From: Gerris lacustris | Lineage: Eukaryota; Arthropoda; Insecta; Hemiptera; Gerridae | DNA length: 64,000 nt | Reading direction: 5' to 3' | Assembly (NCBI GenBank): GCA_951217055.1 | Contig: OX578279.1 | Location: forward strand, 74,517,131-74,581,130 | Part shown: piece by piece, positions 1-11,435 of the stretch | How the letters are laid out: each line of letters opens with the position of its first letter | Position numbering within the stretch: the stretch's first letter is position 1 | Made by a program: the position numbers and the translations under genes | The notes under the pieces: model-generated | Databases searched by the model: none | What the model was told of the DNA's origin: nothing | The model's input: only the letters and a program-made list of their open reading frames with translations

Positions 1-200
1 CAATATTGGTATCTTGCCATATTGTTGGGACTAACTCTAAAAATAAATCAATGATAAAGAATTTCTAAAGAATCTAGAAAATTGCTTTAAGAATGTGAAA
101 GTTCAAATTGTTAATTTTAAGATTATCTCGTATTTTTTGATAAAAATTTTATGTCAAAAACATGAACAACTTCTCTCTCGTCTTGGTAATTAAAAAAAGG
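1..200. other. AT-rich DNA, nothing recognised
   Basis: No coding signal, repeat unit or RNA gene recognised. An A-rich tract at 191-198 immediately precedes the family A repeat. Confidence 0.5.
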
Positions 201-800
201 GACTGCCAATTGGTGTGGCACATAGCTTCCTCGCATCCTATCACGTACTTTATTGATTTTATACTTTTACAAACCATTATTGTCTAATTTGATTAATTGT
301 TTCCCCCGTTTCTTTAATCCGTTTAAAATTATTTAAATTTTTTACTTAAATTAAAGTATCAATTTAGCAAAAGTTAAAGAGCACAGACGGTTCAAATTAT
401 TATAGGGCTATCTGCAGGCTACCTTCGTTAAACCATAAAAGTTTCATACAAATCAGATAAGTACTTTTGAAACTATAGATGTAAATAAATGTATGTTTGT
501 GCGCATGTGGAAGAGAAACAAATGAGCGCAGAAGGTTGAAACATATATGGGATCAACAATAAGCTAATTATGATCTACCATCCAAATTTCATTAAAATCG
601 GACTTGTAGTTTTTAAGATAATATGTTGGTTCACAAAAATTGAACGACAGACAGACAGACAGACACGGAACCAAAAATGTTCCCTGATGACAGAAACAAA
701 TATTTGTCTTGGAGTTTTTGAAATTGGAGATCTAAAAAAGTTTCGTTCTTCGCAACGTTCACATAGCTTTCCGTTACCTTCGGTAAGCTCGGAAGAAAAA
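201..800 (+). repeat. Family A dispersed repeat, full-length copy
   Basis: About 600 bp beginning GACTGCCAATTGGTGTGGC and ending in a 3' hairpin (TTACCTTCGGTAA inside GCTTCC-like/GGAAG arms). It contains an AAATTTCATTAAAATCGG core near 585 and a (CAGA)n run at 649-666. The same sequence recurs at 32361-33473 and 36701-37263 (plus) and 10324-10834 with 13156-13210 (minus), plus several 3' fragments. CACATAGCTTCC occurs near both ends as a direct repeat (in this copy CACATAGCTTTCC at the 3' end). No protein is encoded; the short frame at 570-809 crosses these motifs and is not a gene. Probably a non-autonomous mobile element of unknown class. Confidence 0.85.
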
Positions 801-936
801 TGGGGTTAAACGTACAATAACAACTTAAGAGATCGGTGGAATGATGGAATACGTAAGAATACTGAGCAGTTGTTTACTTAAAGTATTTTTCTAATAAATG
901 AGAATCGAGGTGGAAATTCTTCACCCTATATTAATA

Positions 937-1522
937 TTTTAGTCCCCAGGCCACCATAAGAAGTGAGTCGCTGATTGATAAAGTTTTCTTACCTTATGGA
1001 ATCGCTTATTTATGCCTTGTCCACCGATGAATTGGGTATATGGCAACTGGGCGCTGGGCCATTTCTTTTTTATTGACATGCCAAACATGCCCCTCTGCGG
1101 GAACATTGAAAAGAGATAGATAAAGTTTTGATTTTCACAGGATCGTTTAATTAAATTATTTAAAAAACAGTGGTACACGTGGCCACCGATAAGAGTGGGC
1201 CGTTTGGGGTGTCCACCGCCCCAAACACGTCGCTCTGCGGGGACGTTAAAAAGTAAACGGCCCACTCGTATCGGTGGCCACCTGTACCATTGTTTTCTAA
1301 ATAATTTAATTAAACGATCCTGTGAAAATCAAAACTTTATCTATCTCTTATCAATGTTCCCGCAGAGGGGCATGTTTGGCATGTCAATAAAAAAGAAATG
1401 GCCCAGCGCCCAGTTGCCATATACCCAATTCATCGGTGGACAAGGCATAAATAAGCGATTCCTTAAGGTAAGAAAACTTTATCAATCAGCGACTCACTTC
1501 TTAGGTGGCCTGGGGACTATTT
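937..1522. mobile_element. Foldback element with TAGTCC termini and 3-bp TSD
   Basis: A near-perfect inverted repeat with arms of about 260 bp and a spacer of about 60 bp spans 940-1519. It begins TAGTCCCCAGGCCACC and ends with the complement GGTGGCCTGGGGACTA. The flanking triplet TTT at 937-939 and 1520-1522 fits a 3-bp target-site duplication. The two short opposing reading frames here (939-1265 minus, 1195-1563 plus) encode nearly the same peptide because they read the two arms; they are palindrome artefacts. The element at 32636-33191 shares the TAGTCC end and 3-bp TSD but not the interior. Confidence 0.85.
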
Positions 1523-2319
1523 CAATTATTTCTACAAACACAAACCAAATGCAATCTGACTAAATGTGTTTTCAATTAAGTGCAGTGAATAATGTCAATA
1601 AATTTACGTATGTATCCCATTACGTCAGAGTATAATGTCTAAAAACGTTTAGTTTTCTTGGCTAAATACACTATACATGTTCACAAAAAAAGTTTTTCTT
1701 CATAAATAAATTATTTTATATATATACGCATATTTTATAATAGACTTCATATATGATACGGTGGTCTCGCTAAAAAGCAGGAATGAAGTTATCAGGCAAG
1801 TGAAGACGAAGTAAAACGGCAGCGTAAAGAGAAAGGGAAAGTTAAATATAAAAACTCTTGAGACTGACATCGTTATTAACTATGGAAAGAGGTTTAAGAT
1901 AAGTAAGGGATCTTACTTATCCCTAAGTAAGATAGGAGGGGTAGGGGAGGGGGGGGGGGTTAAGAGCTGCTTGTCTTTACTCAGAGTACTTAACTATGAA
2001 AAATGATGAGCTATATTTTTTTTAATATCCCTCTTCATATGAGATTATTAAATTCTGCCAAAAGGTCAGCCTCACCACCTTTATTCATGCATAATAATCT
2101 AAGTTAAATACTTCTTGCATAAGAGTCCGCAAGACAGTGAGACATTTTCATGTTTTCGCTCTGCGTAAACTACCAACATAAAATGAAATAAAATCGGTAA
2201 TTTATTCAAGTAATTGATAAAAGTAGATGGAAGATAATTTTTATTCTTATCTCCACACCGGCACTGCCGCGGCTTGATTACAAACGACTGAATTCAAAGA
2301 CGCCGGCCCGCCTTCTACG
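1523..2319. other. Unassigned AT-rich stretch
   Basis: No gene or known repeat seen. A G-rich run (1937-1959) is a possible G-quadruplex-forming or slippage-prone tract. Confidence 0.4.
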
Positions 2320-2585
2320 AATTGTTAATATGCCTTCATACTAGGTAGGCCGAGAGGGCTGAGAGTTGATGGCAACCTCCTGAACTTTCCTGACTCCCTG
2401 TCACACGTATAAATCTTTTCGACTTTCTTCGGCCCTATGACGTGCGGTGGAGGGAGGCCCAACAGCTGGAGACAGACTGTGCACACCTCCTATACCTTTC
2501 TAACTCCTTGATACACCGGGTAACGTTTTTTAGTAACTTTTTTCGAGTTATATAGTACAGCCTAAACATGAAAATATCAAAATTA
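2320..2585 (+). repeat. Family G repeat, degenerate copy
   Basis: Contains CACACCTCCTATAC, CTTTCTAACTCC and CATGAAAATATCAAAA. Related sequence occurs at 49856-50110 (plus) and 63020-63195 (minus). A second, weaker copy of the cacctcct-type segment lies at 2340-2410. It lies in the intron directly downstream of the LRR exon donor. Confidence 0.55.
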
Positions 2586-2600
2586 AATGGATAGATTTAC

Positions 2601-3132
2601 CTGCAGTGCAGTTAAACGACGAAGGGGTGACTTTTATTCCGTGTTCCGATGTCCACAATTTAACTCTAGCGCAGTCACAGCTCGAGGTGTAGCTCACATC
2701 TAGTTTCGCAGGCAGTGCAATCGTTCTTAAATTGCAGAATGTGGCAAGTTGAGATACGTTAAGTCCTTCAAGAGGATTTCCAGAAATGTTGAGATCTCGT
2801 AGATTCGGCAATTCACCCAATCTAGGCAGTTCTTTAAGTTCACAGTGGGCTAATGTTAAGAATTCAAGACCGACAGCTTCGTAAAGATTAATTTCCATGA
2901 GTTGATTTTCTGCTAGGTAAAGTTTTCTAAGGGTGGATGGAAGCATGGCAGGTAAGGTTCTAATAGAGTTTAGACCAAGATCTAAAACTTCCAAATCTTC
3001 TAGAGGTACGAAAGCCGCGGGCTCTATCGACGAAATGGAGTTATCATAAAGATAGAGAAACTTCAAGTACGTCAATCTCTCGAAACTTGAATTCTTCAGA
3101 ACCCTTATCCTATTCACAGAGGCGTCCAATAT
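2601..3132 (-). CDS. Internal exon of a leucine-rich-repeat protein with LRRCT-like cysteine cluster
   Basis: A 532-bp exon read on the minus strand. The acceptor is a pyrimidine/T-rich tract ending TTGTTGCAG just above 3132. The donor, GTAAAT, occupies 2600-2595. It opens in phase 0 and ends one base into a codon, giving about 177 residues. Six successive LRRs of 21-25 residues are visible, with the LxxLxLxxNxI pattern (LYLYDNSI, LDLGLNSI, LYLAENQL, LNISGNPL). They are followed by CDC...W...C (C-x-C, W about 7 residues on, final C), which resembles an LRR C-terminal cap, so the protein is probably extracellular or membrane-anchored. No signal peptide or transmembrane segment is in this exon, and neighbouring exons were not found here. 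Six in-frame uninterrupted repeats plus both splice sites make a functional exon likely. The exact family (Toll-like, halfway-like, chaoptin-like or other) cannot be settled. Confidence 0.88.
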
Positions 3133-3179
3133 CTGCAACAAAAACAACAACAACGTGATTTAACAGAAATAAACATTAC

Positions 3180-3600
3180 AATGATAATATTAAACAAGGA
3201 AGGCGCGCTTCACGTAAGTACTCGAGGCGATAATCACCGGTTTCTGTAAGATTAAGTTAAAATTTTAATAGTTAGATATTCTTTTTCAACACTTCAAGAC
3301 CTTTAAATTGATGAATAACATCCATGTAACAAGGCGATTAAAAACTTTTTTAGTCGCCCGCCATATTGGCCGCCATCTTGGAAATATTAAATGTGAAAAC
3401 TCCAAAAAGTGAACAGTTGTCACAAATGCCGAGATGCACCTGTGTGCCGAATTTCATGTTCCTAGCTATAGTAGTTTATGAATTGAAACATGCTAACGGA
3501 CAGACAGACAGACAGAGCCCTTATATAAAAGCTTGGTAGTATTGCTGTTATATATAAGGTATCTTTTCGTACTTCGTACAGAAACCAAAAACTAAAAGTT
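3180..3600 (+). repeat. Degenerate repeat with CAGA tract
   Basis: Carries CGCCATATTGGCC-type and CCGAATTTCATG segments followed by (CAGA)n at 3499-3515. This resembles the tail of family A but has a different upstream part. Non-coding. Confidence 0.5.
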
Positions 3601-3724
3601 AAATTACTCCGGAGTAGCAACTTTCTTTATCATAAATATTCGTCTTAGTTATTAATAACTTATAATAGGATTCCTGCAAATTAAAAAAAGTATACAGCCC
3701 ATATTAAATACGTGATTTTTTAAC

Positions 3725-4579
3725 TACAGTGGGACCTCGTCAATCTGCACAAATTTCGGCACAGGGTCGTCCAGATTAGCGGGATTTCCGGATTAGTGAG
3801 GGGTTTAAAAAATAACGAAAAACAATTTTTATCAATTGTACGTATAGGTACTGTATTTATATTAACATATGTATGGATGAACAACATGAACGTGATATGT
3901 AATGAGAATGAGTAATGACTTGTATGTGAATGAACATACAATAGAACCTCGCTTACACGACCGTCAATAACACGACAACCTCAATTACAAGTGCAATTTT
4001 CAAATCCCCTTGAGATTGCCATAAAAGTTAAATTAACCTCAATAACGCGACTATTATTATCCAATCAACCTCTATAAAACGGATTTTTTCCAATTCACAA
4101 CGTAACCCAGAACCTCTATAACAAGTCGTTTTGAGAAGTCAACCTCTATAACGCGTCTCTATATAGGAATGAGTCGACCTTGAACAAGTCTAGACTTGAA
4201 AACCCCGCCCATTAACCTCGATAACACAAATGATAGCCAAAATAACCTTGATAATACGACCCTCAACAAAAAGAGCACCTCAATAACATGACTTTTTCCC
4301 TAATCCCCTTGAGACACTTCTTAACGAGGTTCTACTGTACATTGTACCTTCCTATCAGTTCCCATCAGATAGCTATACAGAACACATCCTTTAAATCTAA
4401 ATTTTTCAGTCCTAAAATCAAGTTCTAATTATATTGTGTACAGCGTGAGCGAGATTGTTCGTAAGAAGCAATTTGTGATATAATATTCATTGTTGCGGGC
4501 TTGCATTCTCCATTGAGGACCGTCCGGATTACCGAGGGTTTCGGATTAACGCGTTTTGGATTAACGAGGTACTACTGTA
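3725..4579. mobile_element. Pogo/Tigger-like TIR element (outer)
   Basis: Starts CAGTGGGACCTCGTCAATC at 3727 and ends GGATTAACGAGGTACTACTG at 4577, with TA dinucleotides at 3725-3726 and 4578-4579 as the TSD. Internal phrases (GGATTAGTGAGG, GGATTAACGCG) are typical of pogo-type ends with repeated TIR motifs. No transposase frame remains. A second pogo-like MITE is inserted inside at 3939-4337. Confidence 0.75.
3937..4339. mobile_element. Pogo-like MITE nested in the outer element
   Basis: 399 bp, starting CAATAGAACCTCGCTTACACG and ending CGAGGTTCTACTG, with TA on both sides. The interior is built of diverged repeats of 'AACCTCNATAACACGAC'. A close second copy lies at 60706-61102, which fixes the boundaries independently. 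Confidence 0.85.
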
Positions 4580-4965
4580 CTCAAATACTGACATTGATTT
4601 TAATCAGTTACCAACCAATCATCTTATCAACTAGCAATCACCATTATTTATTACGGATCGTGAAGGAAAAAAATATTTAGTGTGGATTCTCTTCAGTATA
4701 TCCATAAACAGTGTATCCACGTCAAAAAAAGTATAAATATACATACTATATTGGGAACGGTTTGGGCTAGGTACTTTGGGGTATTTTCATTGCGTTTGTT
4801 GACAATAAAAATACATATGACAGCGTTTGTTTTACATCTTTATAATAAATGGTTCAAAAGTTATAGCTAAAACAATCTTTTACATATCCGCCATCTTGAT
4901 ACGGTTGGACCGATTATGCTGGTTAACGAACTCGTCATATTTATTAAATTGCCTACGGACCCTTT
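4580..4965. other. Unassigned AT-rich stretch
   Basis: Nothing recognised; the 62-residue frame at 4682-4870 has no domain-like pattern. Confidence 0.4.
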
Positions 4966-5492
4966 ATGTGTGCTAAATACACATACACAATTTGTGTGAG
5001 TGAGAGACACCAAGGGATGTGCCACGTAAAAAAATGGCACATAGGAACTGTTCAACATCAGACTTACGTCATCAAGATGTTGGCTCGGCATTACGGTATG
5101 TCCTGCATCGTTTCGTCGCGTCCGACTCATCAGGGGCGCGACGATGCCCACCCCAACTCTGAACCTATACCAGACCAAGAAGATCAGATATAGGACTTAT
5201 CAGAGACGAGCGTGCTCTCACACCGCCATATTTGCCTGGCTGGCAAAACACATTACCAATAAAAATACTGTGTTTACACACTGCAATTAGCTACACAACT
5301 TGAGTGAGTGAGAGACTGATGATACATAGGAACTGTTCAACATCAGACTTACGTCATCAAGTTGTTGGAACAGTTCCTATGTGCCATTTTTTTGCGAGGC
5401 ACATCCCTTGGTGTCTCTCACTCACACAAATTGTGTAGCTAATTACAGTGTGCAAACACAGTATTTTTATTGCTAATGTAAATACACATACT
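4966..5492. mobile_element. Foldback built of one direct and one inverted copy
   Basis: One unit (AATACTGTGTTTACACACTG, then GTGAGTGAGAGACACC, then GGCACATAGGAACTGTTC, then CAGACTTACGTCATCAAG) occurs partially at about 4970-5085 and 5250-5355 in plus orientation and at about 5360-5480 inverted, so the region can fold back. The opposing short frames at 4867-5193 are by-products. Element class unknown. Confidence 0.65.
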
Positions 5493-6276
5493 TGATCAAT
5501 TTATTTTAAATGCGGTAATGATCTAAAATGATTTTGACCAGGATAAAAAAAGAAACAGCAAACAATATCAGTCATTTTGTATTGTAGTATTGAATATAAT
5601 ACAACATTTAACTTACAAAGTGGTAACATACAATTTATGTTTAATTTCCTTAATTTTTACCAACAAAAGAGCCACAATAAATTAGATAGAGTGGAAATTA
5701 ATTTCAGCCGTTACGGTGACGGAATGTTATCAGAGGACGCTGGAGAGGGAGGTCATTAACAGTAATTAGGTTTTAACGGCCTTCTTAAACAAAAAAAACT
5801 TACTTTTTAATTAACCAGTTGATTAGGATCCACAAAAATTATAGCTTCTTCACATTAACTAGCACTTAAACATAATTAGTTAGGTAAATTATTTTTTTTA
5901 ATAATCCACAAGATGTCTAACAAGGAAAAGCCTAATTATTCTTAATGTTCGATGTCGTGGTCTTATTTATCGAGAATACTTTTATTCATATCTTTAATAG
6001 AAGAATAAATAAATTAATTATGTTATTGTCCAGTGTCGAAAGCAATGTTTTACAAAATAACATAGATTTTACGTTAACTTTAAAGTCTATACATAATTGC
6101 TCTTAGTCTCATTTAATATTAGTAATCGATACGCATGTTATGTGTCGTATCGATTGTGGTGTCGTTGATGTTTCGACTTTAGTTTGGGACCATCTTATAC
6201 CTATGAGGATTACATATAAAATAAAGTTTAAGTAAGATAGCTTTCAAAACATAAGTTATACCTAAAAAAAAAAAAT
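5493..6276. other. Unassigned AT-rich stretch
   Basis: No gene or repeat recognised beyond short A/T runs. Confidence 0.4.
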
Positions 6277-6887
6277 TGATCCGAGACAACACAGACAAAC
6301 TTTCTCATTTACAAGTTCATAATTACTTAGCCCAGGGTATTCCATTTATTAGTTTTCGTGCTTTCGTAAGTACATTTAATTATTATTGAACATTTTATCA
6401 AAAATTATCATAAAAATAACTTTTCCTCAGAGGGGAATCGAACCAGGACTCTCTCTGTCTGCGTTTAAACCTCAGGAACTAGATTTTTTGCTATGGGAGA
6501 TTCTTTGCTATGGGGAAAACGGCTTATATTGTTATATTCATATTTAAATAGACTACATTTTAGAATTTGTTTATCAAATACGTCGGTCATCCGTTTTCGA
6601 GACAGATTTCTTTTACGATTTTTCAAAGTTTTAGAGGCAAATTTGGAGTTAAATTCATTTCCCAATTTCACCTGGGGGTGTGATTTTTCTGAACACGTAT
6701 GCCAAATTTCGTCAAAATCGGGCCAGTAGTTTAGGCTTCACGCGTCTAAACAGACTAACAGACAACAGACAGACAGTTTTTAAAAACAATTTTTTTTTTT
6801 TGACACAGGGGACTTCAAAACGTGTAAATTCATCAAAATCGAATTTTCTTGCCATCACAGTACTTTCTCTTTATATAAGAAAGTAAA
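6277..6887 (+). repeat. Family C repeat, copy 1
   Basis: Begins GATCCGAGACAACACAGAC and ends in the TTTATATAAGAAAGT motif. It contains a tRNA-like T-arm/B-box on the minus strand (rc of GGGGAATCGAACC, 6432-6446), the core CCAAATTTCGTCAAAATCGG near 6701, and CAGACAGA. The three short overlapping frames here read repeat sequence only. Confidence 0.85.
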
Positions 6888-7791
6888 AATGATCAAATAT
6901 AAAATGTTATCCATGACGGACCAGATAGTTTTCATATTAAGGGAATTGACGGCAGACAGACATGAGCTTAAAAAAATTTCGATTCTAGCATATTAGCATT
7001 TTGGGTTAAGAAATTTTGAATTTGGCGGTATAAAATAGATTTTTTGTGCTAAAAAACTCTCGATTTCCCCGCCAAATGTAGCCCTGCCTTACTGTAAAGA
7101 TGAAGAAATTTAATTTGAATTTGTTCAGTACTTTAGACTCCACGCTTACACTTTAGACTATACGCTTACAATTACGCGTTTTAAACTATACTTTAATTTT
7201 AAGATTTTAAAATGCAATATAAATTAAATATATATGCATAGGGATAAATTATACATATAGCTAGGGGAAAAATTGACACAACAAAAACGAACTTAGAGTC
7301 AGTTACAAACCATACATACAATTAGGCGTCATTCTGGTATCAGTAAAACAACCGATGGAAACAAAAGATAAAAGTGAAGTGTAAAAACTGATATGCGTGT
7401 CCTTTAAAGGTGTATATGTGGGACAATAAGAGGAAAGTAAGTACAAGTAATGTTGGGCACTATAAATCATGTCAAAAAATATCGAAAGACAAACATAAAA
7501 AATACGTAAATGTATCCAATTATGTACAAGCAACCGATACATTTGAAGTTAATAATTATGAATTAACACATTGCCAAAAAAATAATCAAATAAATTAGAC
7601 TTTTCAGAAAACTTAGAAATACAAAGAGCTATCCAAGACACAAGTATAGTAACAATTATTAATAATAACTCTGCCCTTGTAAAACCTATAAAAAATAATT
7701 TTGTAAAATAACGTATTTTAGTTCAAGGTATAATTTAGTTATAATAAAATAAAAAAAATATTGTTTAACACTGAGAAAAATAAGCAGTTGA
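6888..7791. other. Unassigned AT-rich stretch
   Basis: No recognised gene. A diverged duplication 'ACTTTAGACT(C/A)(C/T)ACGCTTACA' occurs at about 7131-7171. Confidence 0.4.
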
Positions 7792-8366
7792 GAATTAGTT
7801 ATTTGTGCAACTAGTGCAGCAAAGTGGCTCTTTGCTGCACTCGAGAGAAATATTTACGCACGAGCCGCAGCCGAGGGCGGAAAGATTCTCAAGTGCAGCA
7901 AAGACATTTTAAGCTCGAGTTGCACATTAATTTTTTCCTACAGTTAGTTTTTAATATGTAAATAAAATATAAAATAATAGAATGTTCATCAACAAGTAAA
8001 AGGTTTTACAATATCAACTAAACCAGCTGTTCTGTTTATAGCCAGTGTTGCCTTTTTTTGCCTGATTCAGCAAACCTGTTATTATTTTTCATCATAACTT
8101 TTTATTTTTAGATTGTCTATCTTTATCTTTTTATATTTGATATATACCTAGTGTTTAAATCATGTAGTTAGTTAAAAAATAATCATTAGTTGTCATTGTT
8201 ATTACATATTATTATAATTTGGATTATTCAGTCTTGGTTTAGATTTTAGTTCTTTATGTTCGTAAGTTGGAACGAGTGCGGTAAAGTAGTAAGTGCAGGA
8301 ATCTGCTGTTTCGCGTACCATTTTGAGTGCGATAACAACCACTTTATCGGTCAACTGTAGGAAAAA
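7792..8366 (-). mobile_element. Hairpin-cassette element HC1
   Basis: The cassette at 7792-7930 has outer flanks GAATTAGTTATTTGTGCAAC and GAGTTGCACATTAA. Inside are repeated GTGCAGCAAAG arms (7815-7841 form a local hairpin) and a CCGCAGCCGAGGG core. The body, 7931-8366, is bounded by the inverted pair TTTTTTCCTACAGTT (7931-7945) and AACTGTAGGAAAAA (8353-8366). The same cassette-plus-body plan recurs at other HC loci. The short frame at 8202-8417 reads palindromic sequence and is not credited. Confidence 0.6.
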
Positions 8367-8639
8367 TAATATTATACCTAACTTAACCCTATACCGGGTA
8401 CCGCGTTTGATCTTCACTTTATATCCCTTACCTTTGGTTCCTTAATCCTTCAATAGCTCTAGTCTACCTCCCCTTTGTACTATAAGTTTAAGTCATGAAA
8501 GCTTGAAAATGTGTAGCTAGTAGAATTTTCTATTTTATCAGCTAACACTGAAGATGATAAAAAAATGTTGAAACGCGTTGGTTTATAATTAAAATAAAAT
8601 TGTGGTGACAATATTGTTGATACTTTCTATTAACCTCTC
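8367..8639. other. Unassigned; contains CTGAAGA...GAAACGCG motif
   Basis: At 8549-8577 there is CTGAAGATGAT followed by TTGAAACGCGTTGG, a phrase pair common in dispersed eukaryotic repeats. Pairing between the halves is weak. Confidence 0.35.
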
Positions 8640-9690
8640 CAATCATAATTATGTAGGGGCCAAATCTCAGTTAAAACAAGAAACGATTTTAATAAAACTT
8701 CATACACATCGTCTAAAGTACAATTAAAACAGGCATGTAAAATTTCAACCTGATACAAGCAGACGTTTTTGCGTAGTAAAATGATATATTTTAAAATATT
8801 TTAAATTGGAGTAATAAATATCCCGGCGGAGTCTGAGGGAACAATCGTGTTCCGTCACTACAAGCATCTGCTTTAACTATAAATTCATCATGATTAACTT
8901 TTTTCTCAATTTACAATACATTATTTATTGAAAGACGCTCGCTTCAATGATTAAAAAATCGGTCCGAGACAACTCAGACAAACTTTCTCATATACAATAC
9001 AAGTTCATAATTACATAGCCAATGTTTTCCATTTATTAGTTTTTGTAAGTGCGTTTAATTATTATTGAAAATTATATCAAAATTTACCATAAACTTCTCC
9101 AGGGCGGGGAATCGAACCCGGGATCTCTCCGTCCACGTTTTTAGCTATTTTCTCAGGAACTAGATTTTTCCCGGGAAAACTGCTTATATCGTTGGATCCG
9201 TATTTAAATGGACTACATTTTAGAATTTTTTAATCAAAATCGTTTTCGAGAAATAATTTTTTTTCACGTTTTTTCAGAGTTTTTGGGGGGTAGCGCCCCT
9301 AAATTTTGAGCTAAAATTCATTTCTCGATTTTGCCTCGGGGTATGACTTTTCTGAACATGTATGCCAAATTTCTTCAAAATCGGCCCAGTAGTTTAGGCT
9401 CCAGGCGTCTGCACAGACGACAGACGACGGACAGAAATTTTTTAAAAACCACTTTTTTGGACTCAGGGGACCTCAAAACGTGTAAATCCGTCAAAATCTC
9501 AAAATCGAATTTTCGCGCCATCACAATACTCTCTCTTTATATGAGAAAGTAAAAATAGGTTTCTTTTAATTTTGCCTTAACTCTGCTGAGTACAAATAGA
9601 GTATCGTAAAACTTAGCAGTGTGGAATTTTATAATTTATATTTAATGGAAAGCGTAAGGAACTTCGTTCCTATACCACACGTATTTATGA
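8640..9690 (-). repeat. DKE repeat copy, split by a family C insertion
   Basis: On the minus strand, D (9690-9555, with GGAACGAAGTTCC) should be followed directly by K (8950-8640), as in the uninterrupted copy at 61904-62850. A complete family C element lies between them at 8960-9551. The K part holds the rc of TGTATCAGGTTGAAATTTTA, shared with 12566-12800, 49560-49855 and 62115-62405. The E part is missing. Confidence 0.75.
8960..9551 (+). repeat. Family C repeat, copy 2 (inserted in DKE)
   Basis: Runs from CGGTCCGAGACAACTCAGAC to CTTTATATGAGAAAGT, flanked by AAAAAT on both sides (possible TSD). The minus-strand B-box-like segment (rc of GGGAATCGAACCCGGG) is at 9106-9123. Contains CAGACGACAGACGACGGACAG. 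Confidence 0.85.
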
Positions 9691-10323
9691 AAGGGTAATC
9701 AAGTAGATAAATTTAATTGCCAAGTGCTTTCAAATAAATTATTAAAGCAACCCTCGTCGAGTGAACTATCAATATAAAATGCAGTAGAAACTACAACTTT
9801 ATTTAAAAAACTTTTAAAAAATAAATAAGAATAAAATATTTTTAATGATGATGAAAATTTGGGAGTGGGTTGGTACAATGCAGCGGCTTCAGCTTTAGAC
9901 AATGATTGATAGGCAAATTTTCCTAAACAATTAATTGTTTCAAACAAAATACCCCGAGCGAGAGAGAGAAAAAATTAAGTGTATTTTAATTACTATAGAG
10001 TCAAAAGAGATGGGAACATTATGATTCGGATAATTAATTATTTTTGAAGTGAAGTATATTTATAAGGATGTATACAAGAGATAGAATCAAGGCCGTGGAT
10101 TACAGCCATTAATTATAACTCAAACTTAAAATGATTTTATTTATTGGTGTATAAACATGAAAGTAAAAAAACATGATTTACAATGCATGAGGATTATTTA
10201 TTTGAAGGTTATTGACTGGTGCATTATATATTTAACTATTTAGTATAATCTATATCAAATCTATAAACGATCGTGTAGCTTATCATCAATTAATAAAATT
10301 ATTAATGAATAAAAAATTGATAA
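9691..10323. other. Unassigned AT-rich stretch
   Basis: The 82-residue minus-strand frame at 9699-9947 matches no family I recognise. No repeat assigned. Confidence 0.4.
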
Positions 10324-10834
10324 TTGCTTCCGAGCTTATCGAAGGTAACGGAAAGGTATAATATCGTTCTGAAGAACGAAAATATTTTGTCCCCGATTTA
10401 AAAAAATCCAAGACAGAAATCTGTTTCAGACAACAGAAAATAATTTTGGTTCGGTGTCTGTCTGTCGGTCTGTCGCTCAATTTTTGTGAACCAACTATCA
10501 TAAAAACTACACGTCCGATTATAATGAAATTTGTATGGTAGGTCATAATTTGCTCATGGTAGGTCATAATTTGCTCATAGTTGGTCCCATATAAGTTTCA
10601 AACTTCTGCACCTATTTGTTTTTCTTCCACATGCGCACAAACAACATCGAAAGTAACCCACAGTTAGCACCAGATTAATTTGAACCATCTACGCTCTTTA
10701 ACTTTTGCTAAATTGATACTTTAATTTATGTAACATCAGTAACAATTGAGACTGATCAAAACAATTGTGACTGATTAAAAAACGGGGGAAGCAATGTAAC
10801 CAATTAGACAATAATGGTGTGTAAAAGCAAAAAA
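10324..10834 (-). repeat. Family A repeat, minus copy, 5' end displaced
   Basis: Runs from the 3' hairpin end (CTTCCGAGCTTATCGAAGG) through the rc CAGA tract to AAGCAAAAAATACGTG. The missing first ~50 bp lie at 13156-13210, beyond the DKE/HC block, so this copy is split. Includes a tandem duplication of the ~26-bp phrase GGTAGGTCATAATTTGCTCAT near 10537-10578. Confidence 0.8.
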
Positions 10835-11435
10835 TACGTGTGGTGTCGCGGGACCCGGTAGGAACGAAGTTCCTTACATTTTTCATTCAATATAAATTAT
10901 AAAATCACACTGCAAAGTACGTATACATTGCTAACTACTTATACATGGCGCAGTTAGAAAAGAGACAAAATTAAAAGTAACGAACTGTTTGTAACCTAGC
11001 AGAGTTAAGGCAAAATTAAAAGAATAGTATATTATGTTACTAGGCTGTGAAGTGAGTTTTTTCTTTACCGCGGCAATTACATTTACTGTCGAGCGAAGCG
11101 AGACAGTAAATATTGCCAAGGTAAAGAAAAAAACACTTCACAGTCGCGTAGCATATGCTATTTTTTCCGAGGTAGCATACAACGAAAAAATATTAAATAT
11201 GAATCACTAATCAATATATAATAAAACAAATATTAGTACATACTTAAGACTTAAAAAAAGAAACCTTAAAAAGAGGTTACACAATAAGAAAAGATAAATA
11301 AAACGCATTGACATCTAGCGGATTTAATCGTACTAGAAGCATTTCTACAAAGACTGCAGCGGTACTAACGGAAGTTTTGACAACTACCCGCCGGACATAA
11401 AAAATCTTTTAGTTCCTAGGACGTAAAAGATTTTT

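Noticed and set aside
939..1563. Two opposing frames encoding nearly the same peptide
   Set aside because: They read the two arms of one palindrome, so the similarity is automatic.
8549..8577. CTGAAGA...GAAAC as a hammerhead ribozyme
   Set aside because: The segment between the boxes does not form a convincing stem II and no flanking stems are seen.
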